Assembly: GCA_002409585.1 (NCBI GenBank)
Contig: DHNP01000029.1
Location: forward strand, 69,111-82,047
Source: Ruminococcaceae bacterium UBA5413
GTDB lineage: Bacteria > Bacillota > Clostridia > Oscillospirales > Acutalibacteraceae
DNA: 12,937 bases
Direction: 5' to 3'
The position numbers and the translations under genes were made by a program. Below, piece after piece: positions 1-6,315 of the stretch (positions are counted from its first letter, which is position 1; each line of letters opens with the position of its first letter). Under the pieces are notes generated by a model that was given only the letters and a program-made list of their open reading frames with translations, was not told the origin of the DNA and ran no database searches.

Positions 1-1
1 T

Positions 2-823
2 TATGAAGTAAAAAAAGAAATTTGTGAAATCGGGCGCAGAATTTACCAAAACGGTTTTGTTGCGGCTAATGACGGAAATATTTCTGTCAAAGTAAACGAC
101 AACGAGTTTTATTGCACTCCGACGGGCGTTTCAAAGGGATTTATGACTCCTGACATGGTCCTGAAGGTTGACGGCACAGGCAAGATGCTTGAGCCGAACG
201 CGAAGTACAAGCCTTCTTCGGAGTTCAAAATGCACCTTAGGGTCTACAAAGAGCGCAGCGATGTTTTTTCAGTCGTACACGCGCACCCGCCGTATGCGAC
301 AGCCCACGCCGTGGCAGGGCTTGCCCTTGACTCCTACATTATGCCGGAGGCCATCATTTCTTTGGGTACGGTTCCGCTGACACGTTACGGCACGCCGTCG
401 ACGATGGAGATTCCGGATGCAATTTCCGAAGCGCTGCAGAACCACGACGCGGTCTTGCTGCAGAACCATGGCGCGCTGTCGGTCGGCAATGACCTGCTGC
501 ATGCGTATTTCAAAATGGAAACGCTCGAATATTTCGCAAAGATAAGCTTCCTTGCAAAGCAGCTTGGCGGCGGTCAGGAACTTACCTGCGAGCAAATAGA
601 AAAACTGCTCGAAGTCCGTAAAAAGATGGGCGTTCCGGGCAGGCATCCGGGCTGTGCAAAGTGCGCGCACAGGGGAACGAGCGAGTGCCATTGCCTGACG
701 GACGAGCAAAAGGCATCGTTTGGCAACAAAACCGCGGCGGCGTGCCCTTCGCAGGACGGAAAGTCACAGGAAGAACTGGTAAGCGCAATCACTAAAAAAA
801 TCCTTGCAGAAATGAATAAATAA
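2..823 (+). CDS. Class II (fuculose/rhamnulose-1-phosphate type) aldolase with C-terminal encapsulation peptide, 5'-partial
   Basis: Zinc-dependent class II aldolase, expected to cleave L-fuculose-1-phosphate or L-rhamnulose-1-phosphate to dihydroxyacetone phosphate and lactaldehyde. The frame is open from the first bases of the window (reading Y-E-V-K-K-E-I-C-E-I-G-R-R), so the true start lies just upstream. An internal ATG at 143 would remove the conserved N-terminal A-N-D-G-N-I-S strand and is rejected. Counting from the first whole codon, SSE (Glu74), HAHPP (His93, His95) and QNHG (His156) match the catalytic Glu and three zinc His of FucA almost residue for residue, so very little is missing. 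At 273 visible residues it is longer than FucA (about 215). The extra C-terminus holds a Cys-rich stretch (C218, C221, C229, C231), a linker, and an amphipathic tail (EELVSAITKKILAEM) typical of BMC encapsulation peptides. Sugar specificity (fucose or rhamnose) cannot be told from sequence. pduO-like gene follows after 21 bases. Confidence 0.93.
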   Translation, partial: YEVKKEICEIGRRIYQNGFVAANDGNISVKVNDNEFYCTPTGVSKGFMTPDMVLKVDGTGKMLEPNAKYKPSSEFKMHLRVYKERSDVFSVVHAHPPYATAHAVAGLALDSYIMPEAIISLGTVPLTRYGTPSTMEIPDAISEALQNHDAVLLQNHGALSVGNDLLHAYFKMETLEYFAKISFLAKQLGGGQELTCEQIEKLLEVRKKMGVPGRHPGCAKCAHRGTSECHCLTDEQKASFGNKTAAACPSQDGKSQEELVSAITKKILAEMNK

Positions 824-844
824 AGTAGTAAGGAATGTCCTGAA

Positions 845-1816
845 ATGAGTCTTTATACCGGAAATGGTGACACGGGTTTTACAAGCACGGCGACGCGCAA
901 AATGATTCCCAAAAGCAGCCCTATTTTTGCTTCGCTGGGTACGCTCGAGGAATTAAATTCCGTTTTGGGCATAGCTAAGACTAAAGCGCCGCGCGGTATC
1001 GGTGAGATTATCGGCTCTATTCAGAAAGACGTCGCTTCGTTTTCGCAAGAGCTTGCCGGCGGGCCAAAGTTCGCAAGCCGCGATAAAGTGGCTGAGATGG
1101 AAAAATCCATCGATATGATTACAAAGTCAATCCCTGAAAGCGCCGGCGCAATTCCGGGCGTAAGTACGGCAGGCGCGCTGCTCGACGTTGCGAGGGCGGT
1201 GGCGCGGCGTGCCGAGAGGGAGCTTGTACACAGCAAAGATATAGGCGGCATAAGCCGCGATGCGCTTATGTGGAGTAACCGCGTTTCTGATTTTATCTAT
1301 GCCGTTGCTCGCTTGCTTGACGCAAAAGGCAGGGCGCAGGCAGCGGGGCCTGAGTTTGGCGCACAAACGGAAGGCGCACCCGATGCCGCGCCGCAGCCGG
1401 ACGCTTTACCGTTTATAGATAAAGCGGCGTGGCTGTGCGGCAAGGTAATGGAAGAAGCAAGGAGAAATATGCTGCGAGTAGTCGTCGCCGCGTGCGATTC
1501 TGGCGGCAACACGGCAGCCGTGCTGCGTGACAGCGGAGCATACATAGCAAGTGTCGATATTGCCGTAAATAAGGCGTATACAAGCGTTTCGCTTAAGATG
1601 TCTACGGAAAACCTCGCCGGCCTTTCAGGGCCGGGCGGCTCCCTTTACGGGATACAAAATACCAACAAAGGGCGCATAGTGATTTTCGGCGGCGGCATAC
1701 CGCTTTACAGCCGGGGTAACCTTATAGGCGGCTTTGGGGTAAGCGGCGGAACCGGCGCGCAGGACACGGCGCTGGCGCATTACGCCGATAAGGTTTTCAG
1801 GCAGAAATATAACTAA
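845..1816 (+). CDS. pduO: PduO-like protein: divergent cobalamin adenosyltransferase domain fused to a GlcG/DUF336 (PduO C-terminal) domain
   Basis: Two-domain protein of 323 residues. Residues 1-160 resemble PduO-type ATP:cob(I)alamin adenosyltransferase: Y-T-x-x-G-D-x-G-x-T-S at 4-14, G-T-L-E-E-L-N at 32-38, RRAER at 121-125 and NRVSDFIYAVAR at 145-156. Residues 161-188 are an Ala/Pro-rich linker. Residues 189-323 are a haem-binding PduOC/GlcG-like domain with the typical IVIFGGGIPL and GGFGVSGGTGAQD blocks. Some adenosyltransferase hallmarks are changed: the usual T-K-T-G-D reads T-G-N-G-D (Lys lost), the Asp of G-T-x-D-E-L-N is Glu, and the R-V-E-A-Y-G block reads P-I-F-A-S-L-G. In B12-dependent Pdu systems PduO makes adenosylcobalamin for the diol dehydratase, but the dehydratase here is a radical enzyme that needs no B12, so the role is unclear: a remnant, B12 supply for another enzyme, or a haem/redox function of the C-terminal domain. 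Start ATG has a weak AGGA 10 bases upstream. No encapsulation peptide is visible. Confidence 0.85.
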   Translation: MSLYTGNGDTGFTSTATRKMIPKSSPIFASLGTLEELNSVLGIAKTKAPRGIGEIIGSIQKDVASFSQELAGGPKFASRDKVAEMEKSIDMITKSIPESAGAIPGVSTAGALLDVARAVARRAERELVHSKDIGGISRDALMWSNRVSDFIYAVARLLDAKGRAQAAGPEFGAQTEGAPDAAPQPDALPFIDKAAWLCGKVMEEARRNMLRVVVAACDSGGNTAAVLRDSGAYIASVDIAVNKAYTSVSLKMSTENLAGLSGPGGSLYGIQNTNKGRIVIFGGGIPLYSRGNLIGGFGVSGGTGAQDTALAHYADKVFRQKYN

Positions 1817-1833
1817 GATCAGGAGGTCTGTTA

Positions 1834-3252
1834 TTGGTTATGGAAGTTACTCAACAACAAATAGAAACAATAGTCCATCAGGTCATAGCCGGCCTTTCCA
1901 CCGGCGGCAGCGGTGTTGTTATAGGCGGGAAAACATATCTCGGCGTTTTTGAAGATATGAATGAAGCAATAGAAGCCGCCCACCAGGCACAGCTCATACT
2001 GCGCGACATGTCTTTTGAGAAAAGGGAAAAAATCCTCGACAGCATACGCGCCCTGATTACGGAGGAAGCCCCGGTTTTGGCAAAGCTCGGCGTTGAAGAA
2101 ACGGGCATGGGCAGGGTGCAGGATAAAACCCTTAAGCACCTTTACGTAGCAAAGAAAACACCGGGTACGGAAGACCTTAAAACGGAGGCCATTTCAGGCG
2201 ACAACGGCCTTACGCTTTTGGAGCATGCGCCTTACGGCGTCATCGGCGCGTTGACGCCGAGCACTAACCCGAGCGAAACTATCCTGTGCAATTCCATAGG
2301 CATGATAGCCGGCGGCAACACGGTGGTTTTCAACGCCCACCCAGGTGCGATAAAGACTTCACTTTACGCCGTCGACCTCATTAACCGCGCGGCAAAAGCC
2401 GCGGGCGGCCCTCTTAATATGGCCGTGGCGGTTGCAAAGCCGACGATGGAGACATCTGACATAATGGTAAAGCATCCTTATGTAAAAATGCTCTGCTGCA
2501 CAGGCGGGCCAGGCGTGGTAAAAGCCATGCTTTCTTCCGGCAAAAAGGCCATCGGCGCAGGCGCGGGGAACCCGCCGGTTATTGTTGACGAAACGGCCGA
2601 CATAAAGAAGGCCGGCAAAGATATTATTGACGGCTGCTGTTTTGATAATAATTTGCCGTGCATAGCCGAAAAGGAAGTCTTTGCGCTTCAGCCCATAGCC
2701 GATGAGCTTATATACGTAATGCAGCAGAACGGAGCGTATTTAATCACAAGGGAGCAAATGCATCAGCTCGAAAAGATTGTACTTATAGATAAGGGCGGCA
2801 AAAAGGCCATAAATAAAAAATGGGTCGGAAAAGATGCCAAACTGTTTTTAAAGCAGATAGGCGTGGAAGTCGGCGACGATATCCGCTGTGTAATCTGTGA
2901 AGCCGAAGAAATGGACCCGTTCGTCCAGCTGGAGCTCATGATGCCTATCCTTGCCATAGTAAGGGTCCCCGATATTGACACGGCTATAGCAATGGCTGTT
3001 AAAGCCGAACACGGCAACAGGCATACGGCACATATGCATTCGAAGAATATAGATAACCTTACAAAGTTCGCCAAGGCGGTAGAAACGACAATCTTCGTAA
3101 AGAACGCCCCGTCATACGCCGGCATAGGCGTCGGCGGCGAAGGCCACTGCACGTTTACCATTGCGGGACCGACGGGCGAAGGGCTTACGTCGGCAAAGAG
3201 CTTTACGCGCCGCAGGAGATGCACTATGGTGGATTCGTTTAGAATTGTTTAA
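1834..3252 (+). CDS. pduP: CoA-acylating propionaldehyde dehydrogenase (PduP-like)
   Basis: Converts propionaldehyde, NAD+ and CoA to propionyl-CoA and NADH in the microcompartment lumen. The 472-residue length and the motifs fit the PduP/EutE aldehyde dehydrogenase family: TPSTNPSE at 141-148, CCTGGPGVV at 221-229 and the nucleophile Cys276 in DNNLPCIAEKEV. The C-terminus keeps the family's GEG.TSAKSFTRRRRC and a final RIV. The N-terminal helix VTQQQIETIVHQVIAGL (about residues 5-21) followed by a Gly-rich linker is an encapsulation peptide like that of PduP. Start choice: AGGAGG at 1821-1826 lies 7 bases before TTG 1834 but 13 before the in-frame ATG at 1840, so TTG is preferred; both keep the targeting helix. 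It sits 17 bases after the pduO-like gene. Propionaldehyde specificity is inferred from the linked dehydratase; acetaldehyde or lactaldehyde are possible side substrates. Confidence 0.93.
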   Translation: MVMEVTQQQIETIVHQVIAGLSTGGSGVVIGGKTYLGVFEDMNEAIEAAHQAQLILRDMSFEKREKILDSIRALITEEAPVLAKLGVEETGMGRVQDKTLKHLYVAKKTPGTEDLKTEAISGDNGLTLLEHAPYGVIGALTPSTNPSETILCNSIGMIAGGNTVVFNAHPGAIKTSLYAVDLINRAAKAAGGPLNMAVAVAKPTMETSDIMVKHPYVKMLCCTGGPGVVKAMLSSGKKAIGAGAGNPPVIVDETADIKKAGKDIIDGCCFDNNLPCIAEKEVFALQPIADELIYVMQQNGAYLITREQMHQLEKIVLIDKGGKKAINKKWVGKDAKLFLKQIGVEVGDDIRCVICEAEEMDPFVQLELMMPILAIVRVPDIDTAIAMAVKAEHGNRHTAHMHSKNIDNLTKFAKAVETTIFVKNAPSYAGIGVGGEGHCTFTIAGPTGEGLTSAKSFTRRRRCTMVDSFRIV

Positions 3253-3273
3253 TATAACAGGAGGCGGATTGTA

Positions 3274-4455
3274 ATGGACATAGATACTAACCAAATCGCT
3301 GACATTGTCCGTTCCGTATTGACAAATATGGATGCGCCGGCGGAAAAACCCGGCATGGCGCGCGTGGCAATGCTCACGGCAAAAAGGCATTTCGAAGTAA
3401 AAGAGTTCCCGATACCTGAAACCGGCGACGACGACATCCTCGTAAAGGTAGAGGGATGCGGCGTCTGCGGAACCGACGTGCATGAGTGGAAAGGCGACCC
3501 GTTCGGGTATATTCCCCTTGTGCTCGGGCATGAGGGTACAGGCGAGATAGTTGAACTTGGCAAAAACGTCAAGTGCGACACACAGGGGCACCCGATTAAA
3601 GTCGGTGACAAGCTTGTTACGTCTGTTATATGCTGCAACCACTGCTTTAACTGCCGCAACCATCCGGAAGCGCCGAACCTCTGCGAAAACCAGGGGATAT
3701 ACGGCCTGATTACGGATAACGAAAAGAACCACCTCTGCGGCTGGTTCTCCACTTACTTACATATAACGAAGGGCTCGACGTTTTTTGTCGTAAACGATTT
3801 GTCGCTTGACCAGCGCATGCTGCTTGAGCCGGCTGCCGTTACCGTACACGCGCTTGAGCAGGGCAAAAAGACGGGGCGCCTTAACTTTAACAGCAAAGTG
3901 CTCGTACAGGGCTGCGGCCCTATAGGCCTTATGATGGTCGCAACGTTGCGCACAATGGGCATAAACAAGATAATTGCCGTTGACGGCAACGAAAACAGGC
4001 TGGCGTTTGCGCGTAGGCTTGGAGCGGGCGCGACGGTTAACTTCAGAGAGCTTCCGACGCTTGAGCAAAGGGTTGAGGCCGTTAAAGGCATGACCGACGG
4101 GGCCGGCGCTGACTTTGCTTACCAGTGCACAGGCAACCCGCAGGCTGCTTCGGACGTTTACAAGTACATCCGCCGCGGGGGCGGTTTGTGCGAGATGGGC
4201 TTTTTCGTAAATAACGGCGAATGTACTATAAACCCGCACTTTGATTTGTGCAACAAGGAAATAATGCTTGTGGGTTCATGGGACTACGGCGCGCACGAGT
4301 ACCCAAATACTATTGCGTTTATGAAACGCGCAACGGATATGGGGCTTCCTATAGAGGAGCTTATTACGCACAGGTATCCGCTTGATAAGATGAATGAAGC
4401 AATGGAAATGAATTTGAGCCAAAAGGGAATTAAGATTTGCTATACGGCAAATTAA
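3274..4455 (+). CDS. Zinc-dependent medium-chain alcohol dehydrogenase with N-terminal encapsulation peptide
   Basis: Medium-chain dehydrogenase/reductase of 393 residues. Catalytic zinc ligands are visible as Cys65 (CGVCGTD), His86 (GHEGTGE) and probably Glu185 (LLEPAA). A structural zinc site is formed by Cys121, Cys124, Cys127 and Cys137, and the Rossmann motif GCGPIG is at 213-218. Residues 1-20 (MDIDTNQIADIVRSVLTNMD) form an amphipathic helix and are followed by a Pro/Ala linker before the catalytic domain starts near residue 28, which is the layout of a BMC encapsulation peptide. Likely role: reduce propionaldehyde to 1-propanol and regenerate NAD+ for the aldehyde dehydrogenase. Reduction of lactaldehyde to 1,2-propanediol is the main alternative, since no FucO-like enzyme is seen here. 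The classical Pdu alcohol dehydrogenase PduQ is iron-dependent and unrelated, so this is a different solution to NAD recycling. AGGAGG at 3259-3264 lies 9 bases before ATG. Confidence 0.9.
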   Translation: MDIDTNQIADIVRSVLTNMDAPAEKPGMARVAMLTAKRHFEVKEFPIPETGDDDILVKVEGCGVCGTDVHEWKGDPFGYIPLVLGHEGTGEIVELGKNVKCDTQGHPIKVGDKLVTSVICCNHCFNCRNHPEAPNLCENQGIYGLITDNEKNHLCGWFSTYLHITKGSTFFVVNDLSLDQRMLLEPAAVTVHALEQGKKTGRLNFNSKVLVQGCGPIGLMMVATLRTMGINKIIAVDGNENRLAFARRLGAGATVNFRELPTLEQRVEAVKGMTDGAGADFAYQCTGNPQAASDVYKYIRRGGGLCEMGFFVNNGECTINPHFDLCNKEIMLVGSWDYGAHEYPNTIAFMKRATDMGLPIEELITHRYPLDKMNEAMEMNLSQKGIKICYTAN

Positions 4456-4458
4456 TTC

Positions 4459-4479
4459 CGCGGTCATGTAAAAGCCGCG
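4459..4479 (+). other. Short inverted repeat touching the ribosome site of the first BMC-H gene
   Basis: CGCGG (4459-4463) and CCGCG (4475-4479) can form a 5-bp stem with an 11-base loop. The last G is also the first base of the GAGG ribosome site (4479-4482) for the gene starting at 4490. It could mildly mask initiation, but it is short and may be chance. Confidence 0.2.
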
Positions 4480-4489
4480 AGGTAAAGCT

Positions 4490-4819
4490 ATGGCCTTGGG
4501 ATTAGTAGAGGTATTCGGATATGCAACAAGTATAGTCGTAGCCGATGCCGCTGCGAAAGCGGCGGATGTAAAAATAGTGGCGCTCGATAAGAACAAGCCC
4601 GCGGCCGGCGACGCGGCGGAAGTACCGCTTATGATAGTCGTTAAGATGACCGGCGACGTTTCGTCCGTTAAACAGGCAATGGAGGCCGGCATACGCGAGG
4701 CAAAGTCAAGAAACCTCTATTCGACGTCTTACCTCATTACAAATGAAGCCGAAGATACGAAAAAACTTGAGCAGATATGTGCCGTCGGGCATGACAAGCT
4801 TAATATCCTTGAGTATTGA
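4490..4819 (+). CDS. Divergent BMC-H shell protein with altered pore loop
   Basis: Single-BMC-domain (Pfam PF00936-type) shell protein of 109 residues expected to form hexameric tiles. It starts with A-L-G-L-V-E-V-F-G-Y-A-T and keeps A-D-A-A-A-K-A-A-D-V and T-G-D-V-S-S-V-K-Q-A-M-E-A-G, the two helices of the fold. It differs from the other BMC-H proteins here. The ETRGLVASIEA segment is replaced by FGYATSIVVADA. The pore loop, normally K-I-G-S-G, is a longer D-K-N-K-P-A-A-G-D-A-A-E stretch (33-44). The C-terminus after residue 80 ends in a charged tail with no H-V-I-P-R-P-H motif. The gene starts 34 bases after the alcohol dehydrogenase stop, with GAGG 7 bases before ATG. A specialised pore or a minor shell component is likely; transported molecule unknown. 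Confidence 0.85.
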   Translation: MALGLVEVFGYATSIVVADAAAKAADVKIVALDKNKPAAGDAAEVPLMIVVKMTGDVSSVKQAMEAGIREAKSRNLYSTSYLITNEAEDTKKLEQICAVGHDKLNILEY

Positions 4820-4821
4820 CA

Positions 4822-4851
4822 TTGTGTAGTGTTTTTGCAATTCACTATAAA
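4822..4851 (+). promoter_or_regulatory. Possible internal promoter ahead of the main BMC-H pair
   Basis: TTGTGT (4822-4827) and TATAAA (4846-4851) are 18 bases apart in an AT-rich 85-base gap before the shell gene at 4905. The -10 is a good match to TATAAT and the -35 is poor. A perfect TTGACA at 4816-4821, overlapping the previous stop codon, is too far away (24 bases) to pair with this -10. An extra promoter here would raise expression of the major shell tiles. Weak evidence. Confidence 0.3.
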
Positions 4852-4904
4852 AAATTACCTTTAAGTAAATCGCCTAAAGTAAAGTGAAAAAGGAGATTAT
4901 CATT

Positions 4905-5180
4905 ATGGTTGAAGCATTGGGCATGATAGAAACAAGGGGCCTTGTGGCATCGATTGAAGCGGCGGATGCAATGGTGAAGGCCGCGGACGTGCAGCTTATA
5001 GGAAATGAAAAAATCGGTTCCGGACTTGTAAGCGTCATGGTCAGGGGAGACGTCGGCGCCGTAAAGGCCGCTGTTGAAGCTGGCAGCGCGGCAGCCGCAA
5101 GGCTCGGCGAAGTTATTGCTACGCACGTTATACCTCGCCCGCATTCGGATGTTGAGAAGATTCTTCCGTCTATAAAGTGA
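4905..5180 (+). CDS. BMC-H shell protein, tandem copy 1 (PduA/PduJ-like)
   Basis: Canonical hexameric BMC shell tile of 91 residues. It opens with E-A-L-G-M-I-E-T-R-G-L-V-A-S-I-E-A-A-D-A-M, has the pore loop K-I-G-S-G (36-40), R-G-D-V-G-A-V-K-A-A-V-E-A-G, and ends in T-H-V-I-P-R-P-H-S-D-V-E-K. The GSG pore is that of PduA/PduJ-type tiles that pass small polar molecules, so it is a likely entry for 1,2-propanediol and a major shell component. Start choice: AAGGAG at 4890-4895 lies 9 bases before ATG 4905. An upstream in-frame GTG at 4884 would sit before the ribosome site and add a non-conserved K-K-E-I-I-I stretch, so it is rejected. It differs from copy 2 only at residues 28 and 30 (D and Q here). 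Confidence 0.95.
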   Translation: MVEALGMIETRGLVASIEAADAMVKAADVQLIGNEKIGSGLVSVMVRGDVGAVKAAVEAGSAAAARLGEVIATHVIPRPHSDVEKILPSIK

Positions 5181-5269
5181 ACTGCCGCCAATCTGAAGAA
5201 AGTTAAAACCAACGGGTAATTTTCAGCCCGACGTTTATTATTAACATTAACGAAAAGGAGATTATTAAT

Positions 5270-5545
5270 ATGGTCGAAGCATTAGGTATGATAGAAACAA
5301 GAGGCCTTGTCGCTTCTATTGAAGCGGCAGATGCAATGGTAAAGGCCGCTAACGTAACCCTCATAGGAAATGAAAAAATCGGTTCCGGACTTGTAAGTGT
5401 CATGGTCAGGGGAGACGTCGGCGCCGTAAAGGCCGCTGTTGAAGCCGGCAGCGCGGCAGCCGCAAGGCTCGGCGAAGTTATTGCTACGCATGTTATACCT
5501 CGCCCGCATTCGGATGTTGAGAAAATTCTTCCGTCTATAAAATAA
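5270..5545 (+). CDS. BMC-H shell protein, tandem copy 2 (PduA/PduJ-like)
   Basis: Near-identical paralogue of the preceding shell gene: 91 residues with only D28N and Q30T changed, and the same K-I-G-S-G pore loop and T-H-V-I-P-R-P-H end. Residues 28 and 30 lie in the strand before the pore loop, so the two products probably co-assemble in one shell layer. AAAGGAG at 5254-5260 gives a strong ribosome site 9 bases before ATG. Keeping two copies may simply raise the dose of the most abundant shell tile. The last two-thirds of the gene is nearly identical to copy 1 in DNA as well as in protein, whereas the first third carries many silent changes. Confidence 0.95.
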   Translation: MVEALGMIETRGLVASIEAADAMVKAANVTLIGNEKIGSGLVSVMVRGDVGAVKAAVEAGSAAAARLGEVIATHVIPRPHSDVEKILPSIK

Positions 5546-5564
5546 CATTTGGGTGTGATGCTTT

Positions 5565-5858
5565 GTGGGAAAAGCCATAGCCCTGCTTGAGGTGCAGTCG
5601 CTTGTGGCGGCGGTTACCGGGCTGGACGCAATGCTGAAATCGGCAGACGTACGCTTGGTACATATTGAGCGCAGGCTCGGTGGGCGGATGGTTACGGTCG
5701 TTGTGGACGGATGCGTCGCTGACGTTGAGGAGGCCGCACGCGCCGGCAAAGCCGCCGCCGGTGAGGTTGGAAAAGTGAAGCTTTGCGAGGTTATCCCCAA
5801 CCCCCATCCGGAAGTATGTAAATTTATTTATACCGATGATGTAAACAAGGAGGTGTGA
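5565..5858 (+). CDS. BMC-H shell protein with Arg-containing pore loop
   Basis: Single-domain BMC-H shell protein of 97 residues. It keeps the fold landmarks A-L-L-E-V-Q-S-L-V-A-A-V-T-G-L-D-A-M-L-K-S-A-D-V, D-G-C-V-A-D-V-E-E-A-A-R-A-G and C-E-V-I-P-N-P-H-P-E-V. The pore loop at 35-41 reads E-R-R-L-G-G-R in place of E-K-I-G-S-G, giving a possibly positively charged pore, and Cys50 lies in the segment after it. A short tail (K-F-I-Y-T-D-D-V-N-K-E-V) follows the fold. Start is GTG 5565, with a weak GGGTG 9 bases upstream; the ATG at 5558 is out of frame. It starts 19 bases after tandem copy 2. The stop codon lies inside the spacer after the strong ribosome site of the next gene, so the two are probably translationally coupled. 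Confidence 0.88.
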   Translation: MGKAIALLEVQSLVAAVTGLDAMLKSADVRLVHIERRLGGRMVTVVVDGCVADVEEAARAGKAAAGEVGKVKLCEVIPNPHPEVCKFIYTDDVNKEV

Positions 5859-5861
5859 TAA

Positions 5862-6281
5862 GTGCAGAACTCAGAAAAAAACAAGGGCCGCGGCGCCGAA
5901 AACCCTGAGGAAAAAAAGAACGTAAACTATGCCGCAAAAGGGGAGCCGCTCACCCACTCCATCGGCGAAACGGCAAAACCGGCGCCGCCGGAGACTTCAC
6001 GCCGTAACGTGAAAGCGCTGGGAATGATTGAAACAAGGGGTTTGGTAGCTTCCATAGAGGCATCGGATGCCATGGTAAAAGCGGCTGACGTAAGGCTTAT
6101 AGGCACGGCTAAGATAGGCTCGGGACTTGTAAGCGTTATGGTACGCGGAGACGTCGGAGCTGTAAAGGCCGCCGTCGAAGCCGGCACACAGGCAGCGGCC
6201 GCGCTGGGCGAAGTCTTTGCGACCCATGTCATACCAAGCCCGCATCCAGACGTAGAGAAAATCTTACCGAAAATTTCATAA
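5862..6281 (+). CDS. BMC-H shell protein with long charged N-terminal extension
   Basis: A 139-residue protein made of a PduA-like BMC-H domain (about 50-139) behind a roughly 49-residue N-terminal extension. The domain is close to the tandem pair, with the same A-L-G-M-I-E-T-R-G-L-V-A-S-I-E-A start, K-I-G-S-G pore and T-H-V-I-P-S-P-H end. The extension is rich in Lys, Glu, Asn, Gly and Pro, has no obvious hydrophobic helix, and looks disordered. The start is well supported: AAGGAGG (5847-5853) lies 8 bases before GTG 5862, so the extension is not a mis-called start. Extra N-terminal tails on other shell proteins, such as PduB, help attach cargo to the shell; a similar job on the lumen or outer face is an inference. 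Only 3 bases separate it from the previous gene. Confidence 0.9.
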   Translation: MQNSEKNKGRGAENPEEKKNVNYAAKGEPLTHSIGETAKPAPPETSRRNVKALGMIETRGLVASIEASDAMVKAADVRLIGTAKIGSGLVSVMVRGDVGAVKAAVEAGTQAAAALGEVFATHVIPSPHPDVEKILPKIS

Positions 6282-6315
6282 TTGCGGTGTGCTTTTGGCA
6301 CTTTGCGCGAACTTA

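Larger units (their letters stand above)
4886..5545 (+). repeat. Tandem duplication of a BMC-H gene including its ribosome site
   Basis: The genes at 4905-5180 and 5270-5545 are the same length and differ at only two residues. The similarity begins upstream of the ATG, where both carry an AAAGGAGATTAT leader, so the duplicated unit includes the ribosome site. The 89 bases between them are not similar to the gap before the first copy. Divergence is uneven along the unit: 16 base differences in the first 93 bases of the gene but only 6, counting the stop codon, in the last 183. Confidence 0.9.

Noticed and set aside
143..823. ATG at 143 as aldolase start
   Set aside because: The frame is open to the window edge and the upstream residues (including A-N-D-G-N-I-S) are conserved aldolase sequence; the gene is cut by the window, not short.
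3112..3732. Reverse-strand open frames across the aldehyde and alcohol dehydrogenase junction (206 and 167 codons)
   Set aside because: Antisense to two clear genes; composition is shadow-like and no family is recognisable.
4816..4851. Perfect TTGACA as -35 for the TATAAA box
   Set aside because: The 24-base spacing is too long; only the weaker TTGTGT at 18 bases is kept as a low-confidence promoter.
4884..4904. GTG 4884 as start of the first tandem BMC-H gene
   Set aside because: The ribosome site AAGGAG at 4890-4895 lies inside this extension, correctly spaced for ATG 4905, and the added residues are not part of the BMC fold.
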